64,000 bases of DNA from Paracoccus tegillarcae. Its GTDB lineage: Bacteria > Pseudomonadota > Alphaproteobacteria > Rhodobacterales > Rhodobacteraceae. The notes under the pieces were generated by a model, which was given only the letters and a program-made list of their open reading frames with translations, had not been told where the DNA came from and did no database searches. This document shows, piece after piece, positions 46,211-56,885 of the stretch (positions are counted from its first letter, which is position 1; the number at the start of each line of letters is the position of its first letter). Where the stretch lies: contig NZ_CP025408.1 in NCBI RefSeq assembly GCF_002847305.1, forward strand, positions 666,001 to 730,000. Reading direction: 5' to 3'. Made by a program: the position numbers and the translations under genes.

Positions 46211-47527
46211 TCAACCGCCACGCTTTAGCCGCTGCGCCACGAACCAATCCAGCCGCTTTTTCAGCTCTCGTTCAAAGCCGCGTTCGACGGGGCTGTAAAG
46301 GACGGGCCGCTTCATGCCGTCGGGAAAATAGTTCTGGCCACTGAATCCGTCCTCGGCGTCGTGGTCATAGGCATAGCCGGTGCCATAACCCTGATCCTTC
46401 ATCATCTTGGTGGGTGCGTTCAGGATATGGGCGGGGGGCATCAGGCTGCCGGTGCGCTTGGCCTCGGCGCGTGCGCCCTTATAGGCCACGTAGCCGGCGT
46501 TGGATTTAGGGGCCAGCGCCAGGTAAATGACCGCCTGCGCCAGCGACAGTTCACCTTCGGGGCTGCCAAGGCGTTCATACATCGCCCAGGCATCCAGACA
46601 GTGACGCGCGGCTGCCGGATCTGCGAGGCCGATATCCTCGACCGCCATCCGGGTGATGCGCCGGGCCAGATAGCGCGGGTCCTCGCCGCCCTCCAGCATC
46701 CGCGCAAACCAGTAAAGCGCCGCATCGGGGTCGCTGCCGCGCACCGATTTATGCAGCGCCGATATCAGGTTGAAATGCTCTTCGCCCGACTTGTCGTATT
46801 TCGCCGCCCGCCGCATCAGCCGCTGTGCCAGTGTGTCCGGCCCGATCTTGTCAGCCGTCTTCCAGGCCATGACCTGTTCGATCAGGTTCAGGCAGGCACG
46901 GCCATCGCCGTCGGCCATTTCCAGCAGCGCCTCGCGCGCCTGGGCCGTCAGGGGCAGCTTGCGGCCCAGTTCACGTTCCGCGCGCTGCGCCATCAGCTCA
47001 AGATCGGCCAGCTCCAACCGCTTGAGCACAATGACCTGCGCGCGCGACATCAGCGCCGCATTCAGTTCAAATGACGGGTTCTCGGTCGTGGCCCCGACCA
47101 GAAGGATCGTACCATCCTCCATATGGGGCAAAAAGCCGTCCTGCTGCGCCTTGTTAAAGCGGTGGATCTCATCGACGAATAACAGGGTTCCGCGCCCTTG
47201 CTGACGACGCAGCTTGGCGGCATCGAACACCTTGCGCAGGTCGGGAACACCGGTGAAAATCGCGCTGATCTGGACAAATGACAGGTCCGTCGCATCCGCC
47301 AAAAGCCGGGCGATGGTGGTCTTGCCCACACCGGGCGGCCCCCAAAGGATCAGTGATGACAGACTGCCGGCACGAAGCATCGCGCCAAGCGGACCGTCCT
47401 CGGCCAGCACGTGTTCCTGACCGATAACCTCATCCAGCCGCCGCGGCCGGATGCGATCGGCCAGCGGGCGTGGTGCCGTCGTCTCGGGGCGTTCGCTTTC
47501 GCGATTGTTGTCGAACAGGTCTGCCAT
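46211..47527 (-). CDS. rarA: Replication-associated recombination protein A (RarA/MgsA)
   Basis: AAA+ ATPase of 438 residues acting at stalled replication forks. Walker A is GPPGVGKTTIARLLA, Walker B LLFVDEIHRFNKAQQD, sensor 1 GATTENPSFELNAALMSR. The C-terminal tetramerisation part includes EDIGLADPAA and the typical GLYxPVxRGFE-like VLYSPVERGFERELKKRL. It leads a five-gene run with crcB, the pseudouridine synthase, HAD and ATP12 genes. Confidence 0.96.
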   Translation of the reverse strand: MADLFDNNRESERPETTAPRPLADRIRPRRLDEVIGQEHVLAEDGPLGAMLRAGSLSSLILWGPPGVGKTTIARLLADATDLSFVQISAIFTGVPDLRKVFDAAKLRRQQGRGTLLFVDEIHRFNKAQQDGFLPHMEDGTILLVGATTENPSFELNAALMSRAQVIVLKRLELADLELMAQRAERELGRKLPLTAQAREALLEMADGDGRACLNLIEQVMAWKTADKIGPDTLAQRLMRRAAKYDKSGEEHFNLISALHKSVRGSDPDAALYWFARMLEGGEDPRYLARRITRMAVEDIGLADPAAARHCLDAWAMYERLGSPEGELSLAQAVIYLALAPKSNAGYVAYKGARAEAKRTGSLMPPAHILNAPTKMMKDQGYGTGYAYDHDAEDGFSGQNYFPDGMKRPVLYSPVERGFERELKKRLDWFVAQRLKRGG

Positions 47528-47595
47528 GGCGCACTGACTTTACGCCGCGCGCCATGACGTTAACAGCCCCCAAGAATTCGTATCCAAATCCTTGC

Positions 47596-48186
47596 TCAGT
47601 GCAGCTTGGCAGTCAGGTCGATCGAAACACATTGGAAGTGACCGCCGTCGATTTCCAGCCGCGGACCGATGGCATCGGCCGTCAGTTTGCAACGACCGTA
47701 CCAGCGCTGCCAGTTGCCCGCAGTCAATGCGATCAGGCGTGATGCGCCCAACTCGCGTGCGGTGATGGTCATCGCGTCGACCATCTGGGTGTGAACCCCG
47801 CGCCGAAACTGCTGCGGAACGTTGTGATTCACGAAAACGCGCGTGCATTCCCAGATCTGGTCATCCTGCGGCGCGGTTTCATACAGCAGATCCTGGGGAA
47901 TGGTCCCGCCAAGTATGCCCTGCTGAGCGTCGCGAATCATGTAGGAATAGATCCCGCAGCGCGCCGTGGTCGGCGTCAGGCGAAAGCCGGCCATGACCTG
48001 CCCAAGATCATGGATCGCGACCCACCGGCTTTGCGGCGTGTCGTACTGGTCGAACTCCATGCCCTCGTCTTCCGGCAGTTTCCAGTTCTTCTGGACGATA
48101 AAGCTTTGTCGTCGAGCCCGGAAAAGATTGGCGAATAGTTCACCGTGATTGTGAAGGTTGGAGAATGAAAGCGTTGTCGTCTGCAT
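47596..48186 (-). CDS. LuxI-family acyl-homoserine-lactone synthase
   Basis: Autoinducer synthase of 196 residues that couples an acyl group to S-adenosylmethionine to make an N-acyl-homoserine lactone. Conserved catalytic residues align in order: Arg25 and Phe29 in ARRQSF, Trp35, Glu44, Asp46 and Asp49 in MEFDQYD, Arg69 in AGFRLTPT, and Glu113 and Arg116 in WECTRVFV. AGGAG lies 8 bases before the ATG. It follows the luxR-type gene by 64 bases on the same strand, so both may be co-transcribed. Acyl-chain length cannot be predicted. Confidence 0.93.
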   Translation of the reverse strand: MQTTTLSFSNLHNHGELFANLFRARRQSFIVQKNWKLPEDEGMEFDQYDTPQSRWVAIHDLGQVMAGFRLTPTTARCGIYSYMIRDAQQGILGGTIPQDLLYETAPQDDQIWECTRVFVNHNVPQQFRRGVHTQMVDAMTITARELGASRLIALTAGNWQRWYGRCKLTADAIGPRLEIDGGHFQCVSIDLTAKLH

Positions 48187-48250
48187 CGGTGCAACTCCTG
48201 GGGTTAATGACCCTCGTACCCGATGTGTTGCGAACCCTCATGAGCGACGC

Positions 48251-48862
48251 CTAAAGCAAACGGTATTCCTTGGCTCTCTGAAGTGCCTCGGCAGTGGTGC
48301 GGGCCATCAACCTTTCCCGTACCGAAATAAGCCGTGCCTTGAACGCACTTTCAGTGATGCCAAGTTTGGCAGCCGCTGCCGCATGGCGATCGCCCTCCGC
48401 AATACACCGAAGGGCCTCTTTTTGAGCCTTTGTCAGACTCGCCGGCGGCTCCGTGATCGAATGAAGCCGTCGTACCGTTGTCGAGATCTCCTGGATCTCG
48501 TCATCCGTGAATTCGCGGTCATCGCGCGCAAAACTGGCGATCGTTCGCGAAGAAATCGGGCCATGCGATGTCGTCAGCCCGTAAACGAGCCCGTGGTCAG
48601 CCGCATCCTTGAGAATGCTGAACGGATCAGGGACTGGCAAGTTGGACCAACGGCATGCTCCGGTCGTCGAAAACCCCCAGGCGATCGTCGGATCGCGAAG
48701 CGCATAGCCATTTGATGAATAAAATTCGGACCACTGCTCGGGATATGTCTGGAACTGCATCAGGGGGGCGGCAAAACGGATATGCAGTCCGACAAAATAC
48801 CCAACGGGTGTCAGACGGTTAAGCGTTCTTAACGCGGCATTGATATCAGCTCTGGGAGACAT
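48251..48862 (-). CDS. LuxR-family quorum-sensing regulator
   Basis: Transcription factor of 203 residues. The N-terminal autoinducer-binding domain keeps the family residues Trp44, Tyr48, Asp57, Pro58 and Trp62 (in QWSEFY and LRDPTIAW). The C-terminal helix-turn-helix (about 140-200; LTKAQKEALRCIAEG, then LGITESAFKARL) is recognisable but diverged, lacking the usual E-x-E at its start. It is somewhat shorter than typical LuxR proteins. Upstream of the luxI-type gene and downstream of a perfect palindrome at 48922. The ribosome site is weak. Confidence 0.88.
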   Translation of the reverse strand: MSPRADINAALRTLNRLTPVGYFVGLHIRFAAPLMQFQTYPEQWSEFYSSNGYALRDPTIAWGFSTTGACRWSNLPVPDPFSILKDAADHGLVYGLTTSHGPISSRTIASFARDDREFTDDEIQEISTTVRRLHSITEPPASLTKAQKEALRCIAEGDRHAAAAAKLGITESAFKARLISVRERLMARTTAEALQRAKEYRLL

Positions 48863-48921
48863 AACCTTTTAGACAAATTGTAACCATTACGGTCAACGTT
48901 AAAGTAGCCTAGCTGAAGTGT

Positions 48922-48939
48922 TTAACCTGAAAAGGTTAA
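48922..48939. promoter_or_regulatory. Perfect palindrome upstream of luxR (lux-box-like)
   Basis: TTAACCT at 48922-48928 and AGGTTAA at 48933-48939 are perfect inverted repeats around GAAA, an 18-base element. The centre of the left half reads ACCTG, as in many lux boxes. It lies 60-77 bases upstream of the luxR ATG in an A/T-rich region. An autoregulatory site is plausible; binding is not shown. Confidence 0.5.
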
Positions 48940-49061
48940 CAAGACATCAATTGTTTTTTCAAATGAAACCGCTTGCAACCTAGCTGTTTAGCCGTGTGCC
49001 GCAGCGTAAAGACACATTTATCAGACTATGGTCGTAGCCGCCCCGTTTAGCGATTCGCCAC

Positions 49062-49092
49062 AAAAAGACCCCGCAGCATCCGCTACGGGGTC
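49062..49092 (-). terminator. Rho-independent terminator after rplQ
   Basis: On the minus strand a 7-bp stem (GACCCCG/CGGGGTC, 49092-49086 with 49073-49067) and a 12-base loop are followed by five T residues. It ends the rplO-to-rplQ operon, 22 bases beyond the rplQ stop. Confidence 0.88.
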
Positions 49093-49113
49093 GATCTCAT
49101 CCATGCGTGACGC

Positions 49114-49536
49114 TTAGTCGTCAGCGGCATTCGCCTCGGCTTCGACGCGGGCACGATCTTCGGAACCCTTGGCGCTTGGGTCGCGGTCGACCAGTTCGAT
49201 GATCGCCATGGGCGCCATGTCGCCATAACGGAAGCCGGCCTTCATGATCCGGACATAGCCGCCCTGACGGTCCTTGTAACGTTCGCCCAGAACGTCGAAC
49301 AGTTTGGCGGTGTGCTTGTCCTGCTTCAGCTGCGAATGTGCCTGACGGCGCGCATGCAGATCGCCGCGCTTTGCCAGCGTGATCAGTTTTTCAACGATCG
49401 GGCGCAATTCCTTGGCCTTGGGCAGCGTGGTCTTGATCTGTTCGTGCTCGATCAGCGAGCCGGACATATTGGCGAACAGCGCCTTGCGGTGTTCGTGGGT
49501 ACGGTTGAGGCGGCGATAACCGCGAGCGTGACGCAT
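49114..49536 (-). CDS. rplQ: 50S ribosomal protein L17
   Basis: Large-subunit protein of 140 residues. [20 protein letters not shown] and the block [27 protein letters not shown] are universal in L17; the C-terminal acidic tail ([10 protein letters not shown]) is an alphaproteobacterial extension. It follows rpoA as usual and is the last gene before the terminator. Confidence 0.97.
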   Translation of the reverse strand: MRHARGYRRLNRTHEHRKALFANMSGSLIEHEQIKTTLPKAKELRPIVEKLITLAKRGDLHARRQAHSQLKQDKHTAKLFDVLGERYKDRQGGYVRIMKAGFRYGDMAPMAIIELVDRDPSAKGSEDRARVEAEANAADD

Positions 49537-49649
49537 TGTAATCTCCTATTCAGCGTTTTGCTTTGTCCGGCAGCCCATGCGTGCGGGCCGCTCTCCTTGG
49601 GGCGGAATGCCCGGTCGTGACGGCGGGACCGAAGCCCCGCCGCGATTGA

Positions 49650-50666
49650 TCAGAACTGGTCGTCGAAACGCTTGGCCAGGTCTTCGATGTTTTCGGGCGG
49701 CCAATCGACCACGTCCATGCCCAGATGCAGACCCATGCCCGACAGCACTTCCTTGATCTCGTTCAAGGATTTGCGGCCAAAGTTGGGCGTGCGCAGCATC
49801 TCTGCTTCGGTCTTCTGGATCAGGTCGCCGATATAGACGATGTTGTCGTTCTTCAGGCAGTTTGCCGAACGGACAGACAATTCCAGCTCGTCCACCTTCT
49901 TCAACAGACGCGGATCGAATTCCAGACCGTCATCATTGTCCTGCGAACGGGCCGCTTCCGGCTCTTCGAAGTTCACAAAGACCGACAGCTGGTCCTGAAT
50001 GATGCGCGCAGCATAAGCCACGGCGTCATCCGGGGTCAGCGAACCATCGGTTTCGACCTTCATCGTCAGCTTGTCATAGTCCAGCACCTGACCTTCGCGG
50101 GTCGGGGTGACTTCGTAGCTGACACGCTTGACCGGCGAGAAGATCGCGTCGATCGGGATCAGACCGATTGGCGCATCCTCGGGACGGTTCTTGTCGGCGG
50201 CGACGTAGCCCTTGCCATTGGCAACGGTCAGTTCCATCGACATATCAGCGCCGTCATCCAGATGGCAGATGACGTGATCGCGGTTCAGAATGGTGATGCC
50301 AGCGGTTTCCTGGATGTCGCCAGCCTTGACCTCGCCCGGACCTTTTGCGGCCAGAGTCAGGCGCTTGGGGCCGTCAACGTCCATCTTCAGGGTCACGCCC
50401 TTCAGGTTCAGGACGATATCGGTGACGTCTTCGCGCACGCCGGGGACGGACGAGAATTCATGCAGCACGTTGTCGATCTGCACGCTGGTGATGGCCGCGC
50501 CTTGCAGCGACGACATCAGCACACGGCGCAGCGCGTTGCCCAGGGTCAGACCAAAGCCGCGCTCCAGCGGTTCGGCGACCACGGTCGCGGTGCGGGTCGC
50601 GTCAGCGCCCGGCTTGACGTCAAGCTGCGTCGGCTTGATCAGTTCTGCCCAGTTCTTATGGATCAT
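49650..50666 (-). CDS. rpoA: RNA polymerase alpha subunit
   Basis: Assembly and regulator-contact subunit, 338 residues. The N-terminal domain includes [18 protein letters not shown] and the C-terminal domain includes [20 protein letters not shown] and [14 protein letters not shown], the DNA/activator-binding surface. The ATG at 50666 (MIHKNW) is preferred over an open frame back to 50750. Between rpsK and rplQ, as in most proteobacteria. Confidence 0.98.
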   Translation of the reverse strand: MIHKNWAELIKPTQLDVKPGADATRTATVVAEPLERGFGLTLGNALRRVLMSSLQGAAITSVQIDNVLHEFSSVPGVREDVTDIVLNLKGVTLKMDVDGPKRLTLAAKGPGEVKAGDIQETAGITILNRDHVICHLDDGADMSMELTVANGKGYVAADKNRPEDAPIGLIPIDAIFSPVKRVSYEVTPTREGQVLDYDKLTMKVETDGSLTPDDAVAYAARIIQDQLSVFVNFEEPEAARSQDNDDGLEFDPRLLKKVDELELSVRSANCLKNDNIVYIGDLIQKTEAEMLRTPNFGRKSLNEIKEVLSGMGLHLGMDVVDWPPENIEDLAKRFDDQF

Positions 50667-50783
50667 GGATTGCCTCCATTCTTGTTTCCGGCCCATGACC
50701 AAGGCTGGAAACGCCCGAGGTGAAAAAACGAAAAAGCCCGAACCGCGCATCGCAACGCGCGGCCCGGATAATGATAGTCGGGA

Positions 50784-51173
50784 TCAGACCCGGCGGCGCT
50801 TGGGCGGGCGGCAACCGTTATGGGCAATCGGGGTAACGTCACGGATGGCCGTGATGTTGAAACCGACAGCTGCCAGCGCGCGCAAAGCCGATTCGCGGCC
50901 CGAACCGGGGCCCTGCACTTCGACTTCCAGCGTTTTCACGCCGTGTTCCTGTGCCTTCTTGCCCGCATCTTCTGCGGCCATCTGTGCGGCATAGGGGGTC
51001 GATTTGCGCGAGCCCTTGAAGCCCATGGTGCCAGCCGACGACCATGCGATGGCGTTGCCCTGCACGTCCGAGATCAGGATCTTGGTGTTGTTAAACGACG
51101 AGTTCACATGAGCAACGCCGGTGGCGATGTTCTTGGAAACCTTGCGTTTTGTACGACGAGTATCGCGTGCCAT
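50784..51173 (-). CDS. rpsK: 30S ribosomal protein S11
   Basis: Small-subunit platform protein of 129 residues; [23 protein letters not shown] (quoted in part: [14 protein letters not shown]) and [13 protein letters not shown] are diagnostic. The C-terminus CRPPKRRRV binds 16S rRNA near the Shine-Dalgarno region. It lies between rpsM and rpoA. Confidence 0.98.
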   Translation of the reverse strand: MARDTRRTKRKVSKNIATGVAHVNSSFNNTKILISDVQGNAIAWSSAGTMGFKGSRKSTPYAAQMAAEDAGKKAQEHGVKTLEVEVQGPGSGRESALRALAAVGFNITAIRDVTPIAHNGCRPPKRRRV

Positions 51174-51187
51174 AATCTATGCCCCCC

Positions 51188-51556
51188 TTACTTCTTCTTG
51201 CCAGCGATTGGCTTGGCCGGGCCCTTGCGGGTGCGGGCATTGGTGTGGGTGCGCTGACCGCGAACCGGCAGGTTCCGGCGGTGACGCAGGCCACGATACG
51301 AACCCAGATCCATCAGGCGCTTGATGTTCATCTGCGTTTCACGACGCAGGTCGCCTTCGACGGTCAGGTTGGCGTCGATGAATTCGCGGATCTGCAGAAC
51401 CTCTGCGTCCGACAATTCATTGACACGGCGCGACGGGTCGATGCCGACGGCCTCAATGATCTGGTGGGCATACATGGAACCGATGCCATGGATGTAAGTC
51501 AGTGCGATGGGGACACGCTTCCCCGTCGGGATGTTGACGCCAGCAATACGAGCCAC
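51188..51556 (-). CDS. rpsM: 30S ribosomal protein S13
   Basis: Small-subunit head protein of 122 residues. It uses a GTG start at 51556, where GGAAGGAAAAACGC provides the ribosome site; translation from there gives the universal [20 protein letters not shown]. The lysine-rich tail [12 protein letters not shown] is typical. The frame is open upstream to 51652 but that stretch is not S13. Confidence 0.97.
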   Translation of the reverse strand: MARIAGVNIPTGKRVPIALTYIHGIGSMYAHQIIEAVGIDPSRRVNELSDAEVLQIREFIDANLTVEGDLRRETQMNIKRLMDLGSYRGLRHRRNLPVRGQRTHTNARTRKGPAKPIAGKKK

Positions 51557-51767
51557 GCGTTTTTCCTTCCTGGTTGCGGTTCCGTAATACCGGAACCTTT
51601 TTTCACAACGGAAGGCCCGAAAGCCAAGCCTTCGGGCCGGTCTATGGGCCACCCGTCAATTGGGTGATTCTCTTTCGAGATGCCTGCAAATAGTGGTCAA
51701 GACAGAAAACGTCAAGGCCCGCACGCGGCAGATGCCGCTCGCGGGCCGGAAACGCCGCGACCGCGTG

Positions 51768-52418
51768 TCAGCCTTTGTCCAGAACGCCGGAAATCTCGCC
51801 CGCCACGGCATCGATTTCGCCCAGGCCATCGACGGTGCTGAGCTTGCCCTTGGCGTAGTAGTAACCGATCAGAGGCGAGGTCTTCTTGTAATATTCCAGC
51901 AGCCGGGTCTTCAGGCTGTCTTCGTTATCGTCGGCGCGCCGCTTGAGATCGCTTGAACCGCAAACATCACAGACGCCATCCTTGGCCGTGGGCTTGGTCT
52001 CGTCGTGATAGACCTCGCCGCAATCGCCGCAGGTAAAACGCTTGGTGATACGGTTGACCAGCGCCTCGTCATCGACGCGCATCTCGATCACCGCGTCCAG
52101 AGGCTGACCCACTTCGTCCAGCAGATCCGCCAGAGCGTCTGCCTGCGCCAACGTACGCGGGAAGCCGTCAAAGATGAAACCGTTGCCGCCGCCGGCCAGC
52201 TTTTCGCGAATCAGGCCGATGACGATTTCATCGGTCACCAACTCGCCCCGATCCATGACCTGGGCCACGCGCTTGCCCATCTCGGTGCCCGAATTCCGGG
52301 CCTCTCGCAGCATGTCCCCAGTGGACAGCTGGACCATCCCCCGCTCTTCGACCAGCCGGCGTGCTTGCGTACCCTTGCCTGCACCCGGCGGCCCCAGAAG
52401 AATGATATTGATGGTCAT
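51768..52418 (-). CDS. adk: Adenylate kinase
   Basis: Phosphotransferase that equilibrates ATP, ADP and AMP, 216 residues. P-loop [14 protein letters not shown]-binding [10 protein letters not shown] and [12 protein letters not shown] are present. The LID carries four Cys residues (FTCGDCGEV and [10 protein letters not shown]), indicating a zinc-stabilised LID. The start at 52418 (MTINIILLG) follows GGGGGA. Located after secY, as in many bacteria. Confidence 0.97.
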   Translation of the reverse strand: MTINIILLGPPGAGKGTQARRLVEERGMVQLSTGDMLREARNSGTEMGKRVAQVMDRGELVTDEIVIGLIREKLAGGGNGFIFDGFPRTLAQADALADLLDEVGQPLDAVIEMRVDDEALVNRITKRFTCGDCGEVYHDETKPTAKDGVCDVCGSSDLKRRADDNEDSLKTRLLEYYKKTSPLIGYYYAKGKLSTVDGLGEIDAVAGEISGVLDKG

Positions 52419-52455
52419 GGTCGGTCCCCCTCGGCCGGTTTTCCTTGTTCGTCGA

Positions 52456-53823
<1,368 letters not shown>

Positions 53824-53930
53824 ATTATCCGTCCCGTGTCATGACAGCGCCGCCGAACCGTTTCCCGGTCGGCGGCGCCATGGAAAACCCAAGCTGTTAT
53901 CTATGAGGCGCAGGCGCGCCCTTCAACAGC

Positions 53931-54401
53931 TTATTCGGCAGCCGCGGCCGGCAGGGTCACTTTGCCGCCAGCTTTCTCAACCGCTTCGACCGCAGTTTTC
54001 GACGCGCCGGCAACGGTGATGTTCAGTTTTGCCTTCAATTCGCCCTTTGCGAGCAGACGGATACCGTCCAGCTTGCGACGAACCAGACCCGATGCGACCA
54101 GCGCATCCTCGGTCACGTCAGCCTTGCCGTCCAGCTTGCCCGCATCGATGAACGTCTGGATCTGACCCAGGTTCACAACGGCGAATTTCTTGGCATTGGG
54201 TGCGGTAAAGCCGCGCTTGGGCAGGCGGCGGTACAGCGGCATCTGGCCGCCTTCATACCCGTTCAGCGCAACGCCCGAACGCGATTTCTGACCCTTGATA
54301 CCACGGCCAGCCATCTTGCCCTTGCCAGAGCCGGGACCACGTGCAACCCGTTTTTTCTTTTGGTTCGCGCCATCGTTGTCGCGAATTTCATGCAGTTTCA
54401 T
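53931..54401 (-). CDS. rplO: 50S ribosomal protein L15
   Basis: Large-subunit protein of 156 residues. The N-terminus [12 protein letters not shown] and the block [20 protein letters not shown] are universal; [18 protein letters not shown] follows. AAAGGAG precedes the ATG. Normally rpmD lies just upstream, but here 3.8 kb of other genes intervene, and rplO appears to have its own promoter. Confidence 0.98.
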   Translation of the reverse strand: MKLHEIRDNDGANQKKKRVARGPGSGKGKMAGRGIKGQKSRSGVALNGYEGGQMPLYRRLPKRGFTAPNAKKFAVVNLGQIQTFIDAGKLDGKADVTEDALVASGLVRRKLDGIRLLAKGELKAKLNITVAGASKTAVEAVEKAGGKVTLPAAAAE

Positions 54402-54996
54402 ATCGCTTCTCCTTTGCCGGACGCGCCCCCGAAGCGAAGATAGAGCGGACACGGCGTTTCTTGGTTGTTGAGTCGTCTGCCCAAAAAGGGCACCGGCGGT
54501 CCCTAGCGAAAGGGCGATTGACGGTCAAGGGGCAACGGGGACCAGAGAAAGTGCCGATTGCACTATGTTTGCCGTATTGGAGTGCCAAATTTCCTGATAA
54601 AACAGCTGCCCTATACAGGAATGCGACCAGAGGTTTTACGATTATCGCACGATAGTTTTACATCTGGGTAACGCTTGACCCCAGCCAGATACGCCCCCTT
54701 GTCAGATTTTGCATATCAGACCAGGTCTTCGCGGCGGTATGCATTTCGGTGAAAAATCGGTTTGTCCTGCCAGGCTGAACCGCAGATGCCCGATACCCGC
54801 CAGAACTGCTGGGGCTGCGCCGCACCGTCGCGAGCCCGCTTTCGCCCGCCAGACGATGGCTCGTTCCCTCGATCCGACAGCCGCATTCTCTGCCTGTGCA
54901 GACGGCAACAACGCACTGCAAGCGGCGATCTGACAGCCAAATACGGAAACATGGCTTGAAAAGCCGCAAGCTATGCCGCGCGCCACAGAGGGGTAA
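54402..54996. other. 595-base non-coding gap between rplO and tRNA-Thr
   Basis: No credible gene is seen; short open frames on both strands have no ribosome site or family signature. The rplO-proximal part holds a candidate promoter at 54500-54528 and a TGCCC/GGGCA hairpin around 54478-54492 in the presumed leader. The rest is unassigned, with slightly lower G/C than the genes. Confidence 0.6.
54500..54528 (-). promoter_or_regulatory. Candidate promoter of the rplO-secY-adk operon
   Basis: On the minus strand TTGACC (54528-54523) is followed after 17 bases by TAGGGA (54505-54500). It would produce a leader of about 90 bases before rplO. The -35 is good and the -10 weak. It makes sense because the spc operon is interrupted here. 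Confidence 0.4.
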
Positions 54997-55072
54997 TGGT
55001 GCCGGTTGCAGGAATCGAACCCGCGACCTTCTGATTACAAATCAGCTGCTCTACCTGCTGAGCTAAACCGGC
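54997..55072 (-). tRNA. tRNA-Thr (anticodon TGT)
   Basis: A 76-nt cloverleaf on the minus strand. The acceptor stem pairs GCCGGTT (5' end at 55072) with AACCGGC; discriminator A and CCA are encoded at 54997-55000. The anticodon loop TTTGTAA gives TGT (reads ACA/ACG). The 5' end is only three bases downstream of the stop codon of the permease gene. Confidence 0.95.
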
Positions 55073-55075
55073 CCA

Positions 55076-56794
55076 TCATTGCGCCATCGGCGCCGACCCA
55101 GACCCGATAGCGCGAGACGGCGCCTTGCGCAAGCCAAGGTTCGCACGTGCCAGCAAGGCAACGGCCACAAGCCCGACTGCCATGACCAGCAGTGCCGCCG
55201 GCGCGGCATTGCCCAGATCCTCGAGGCTGGCCTTTTCGTGGACCCGTGTGGCCAGCGTCTCGTAGTTGAACGGTCGCAACAGCAGGGTCGCCGGCAACTC
55301 CTTGGTGCAATCGACAAAGACCAGCAGCAATGCCGACCCGATTGAGCCGCGCATCAGGGGCAACATGACATCACGCAGCACGCCGCCCGAATCGCGTCCA
55401 AGGGACCGGCCCGCCATCGGCAGAGAGGGAGAGATGCGCGTGAACGCACCGTCCACAGCGCCCTGCGCGATGGCAAAGAAGCGCACGATATAGGCCAGCA
55501 CAATGGCAAACCCGGTACCCGTCATCAGCAGGCCCGGATCGGTGCCGGTCAGCGCCAGCCAGCCATCCGCCACCCGGTGATCCAGGGCCGCCAGCGGGAT
55601 CAGGATGCCGACCGCCAGCACCGCGCCCGGCGCGGCATAGCCGATGGTGGTCACCGGCAGCAGCATCCTTGGCAGGCGCCGGTTCGACAGCCTGACGCCG
55701 TAAACCATGATCAGCGCCAGCCCGACGCACAGCACGGCCGCAAGCGAGCCGAGCGACAGCGTGTGCAACAGCGCCTGCCCCAACCCCGGCGTCACCCAGC
55801 CTTGCGGATAGGAAAGGGCATAGCTGCCGATCACCGCCACCGGCAGCACAAAGCCCAGCCCAAAGGGGATCGCGCAGGCAGCAAAGGCCAGCCAGCCGGA
55901 CAGGCCGGTCAGACGCTGGCGAATGACCGGGCGTTGCTGACGCGCGCTTTGGTGATAGCGGGCCTTGTTGCGACTGACACGTTCCCACACTGCCAAGAGC
56001 GCGATGACCGCGAGGATGACACAGGCGATCTGTGCTGCGCCGCCTGCATTTCGCGCCTCAAGCCAGGTGGTGAAGATGCCGGTGTTCAGCGTCTGCACCC
56101 CGAAATAGCTGACGACCCCATAATCGGCCACGCTTTCCATCATCGCAATCGCCGAACCTGCAACGATGGCGGGCCGCGCCAGTGGCAGGCCGACGCGGCG
56201 AAACAGCTTCCACGGTCCGCTGCCTAGCGCGCGCGCCACCTCGTATGCACTGGCCGACTGCTCGTGCAGCGCTGCACGTGTCAGCAGGTAGACATAGGGA
56301 TAGAGCGCCGCTGACAGCACCAGCACCGCCGCCCAACGCGACCGGATCGAAGGGAACCAATAGTCGCGTGCCGAGGTCCAGCCAAAGGTCTCGCGCAGGG
56401 CGATCTGGACGGGCCCGGAATAATCCAGGAAATCGGCCAGCGCATAGGCACCGATATAAGCCGGCACGGCCAGCGGCAGCAACAACAGCCATTCCAGACC
56501 GCGCCGCCCCGGAAAATCAAAGATCGACACCAGCCATGCAGCCCCGGTGCCCATTGCGGCCGACAGAATGCCCGTGCCAAGCGCCAGGATCAGCGTGTTG
56601 GCCGCATAGCGCGGCAAGGTCGTGGACAGCAGGTGCGGCCAGATATTCTCACTGGGTGAAAAGGCCATCCACACCACCGCCAGCACCGGCATCAGCACCA
56701 GCGCAGCAATCAGCAGCGCGGCAAGCGACCAGCCCCAGCCAGAGCCCTGACGCAAGGTCTCGGTACCGGAGGGCGATCTGCGCTTGTCATTCAT
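55076..56794 (-). CDS. Fused two-domain ABC permease (ferric iron FbpB/ThiP-like)
   Basis: Inner-membrane permease of 572 residues with two fused permease domains. Each half has a coupling loop: EVARALGSGPWKLFRRVGLP and AGRSLGRDSGGVLRDVMLP. That layout and the segment MMESVADYGVVSYFG match ferric-iron (FbpB/SfuB) or thiamine (ThiP) permeases; the iron type is more likely. No binding protein or ATPase gene is adjacent, so it works with partners encoded elsewhere or is an orphan. Start ATG at 56794; one at 56830 is also in frame. The stop lies three bases before tRNA-Thr. Confidence 0.88.
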   Translation of the reverse strand: MNDKRRSPSGTETLRQGSGWGWSLAALLIAALVLMPVLAVVWMAFSPSENIWPHLLSTTLPRYAANTLILALGTGILSAAMGTGAAWLVSIFDFPGRRGLEWLLLLPLAVPAYIGAYALADFLDYSGPVQIALRETFGWTSARDYWFPSIRSRWAAVLVLSAALYPYVYLLTRAALHEQSASAYEVARALGSGPWKLFRRVGLPLARPAIVAGSAIAMMESVADYGVVSYFGVQTLNTGIFTTWLEARNAGGAAQIACVILAVIALLAVWERVSRNKARYHQSARQQRPVIRQRLTGLSGWLAFAACAIPFGLGFVLPVAVIGSYALSYPQGWVTPGLGQALLHTLSLGSLAAVLCVGLALIMVYGVRLSNRRLPRMLLPVTTIGYAAPGAVLAVGILIPLAALDHRVADGWLALTGTDPGLLMTGTGFAIVLAYIVRFFAIAQGAVDGAFTRISPSLPMAGRSLGRDSGGVLRDVMLPLMRGSIGSALLLVFVDCTKELPATLLLRPFNYETLATRVHEKASLEDLGNAAPAALLVMAVGLVAVALLARANLGLRKAPSRAIGSGSAPMAQ

Positions 56795-56885
56795 CCGCGC
56801 CCGATACCGCAAAGCGGTTCCCCTGTCCATAAATGGTGGCTAAGGTGCGCCGAACGTCGGAAAAAAACGAGCAGGCCACAAGAGT

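Noticed and set aside
54658-54969. A 103-codon minus-strand frame in the gap before rplO
   Set aside because: No ribosome site, no motif, and several overlapping frames of similar quality on both strands; treated as non-coding.
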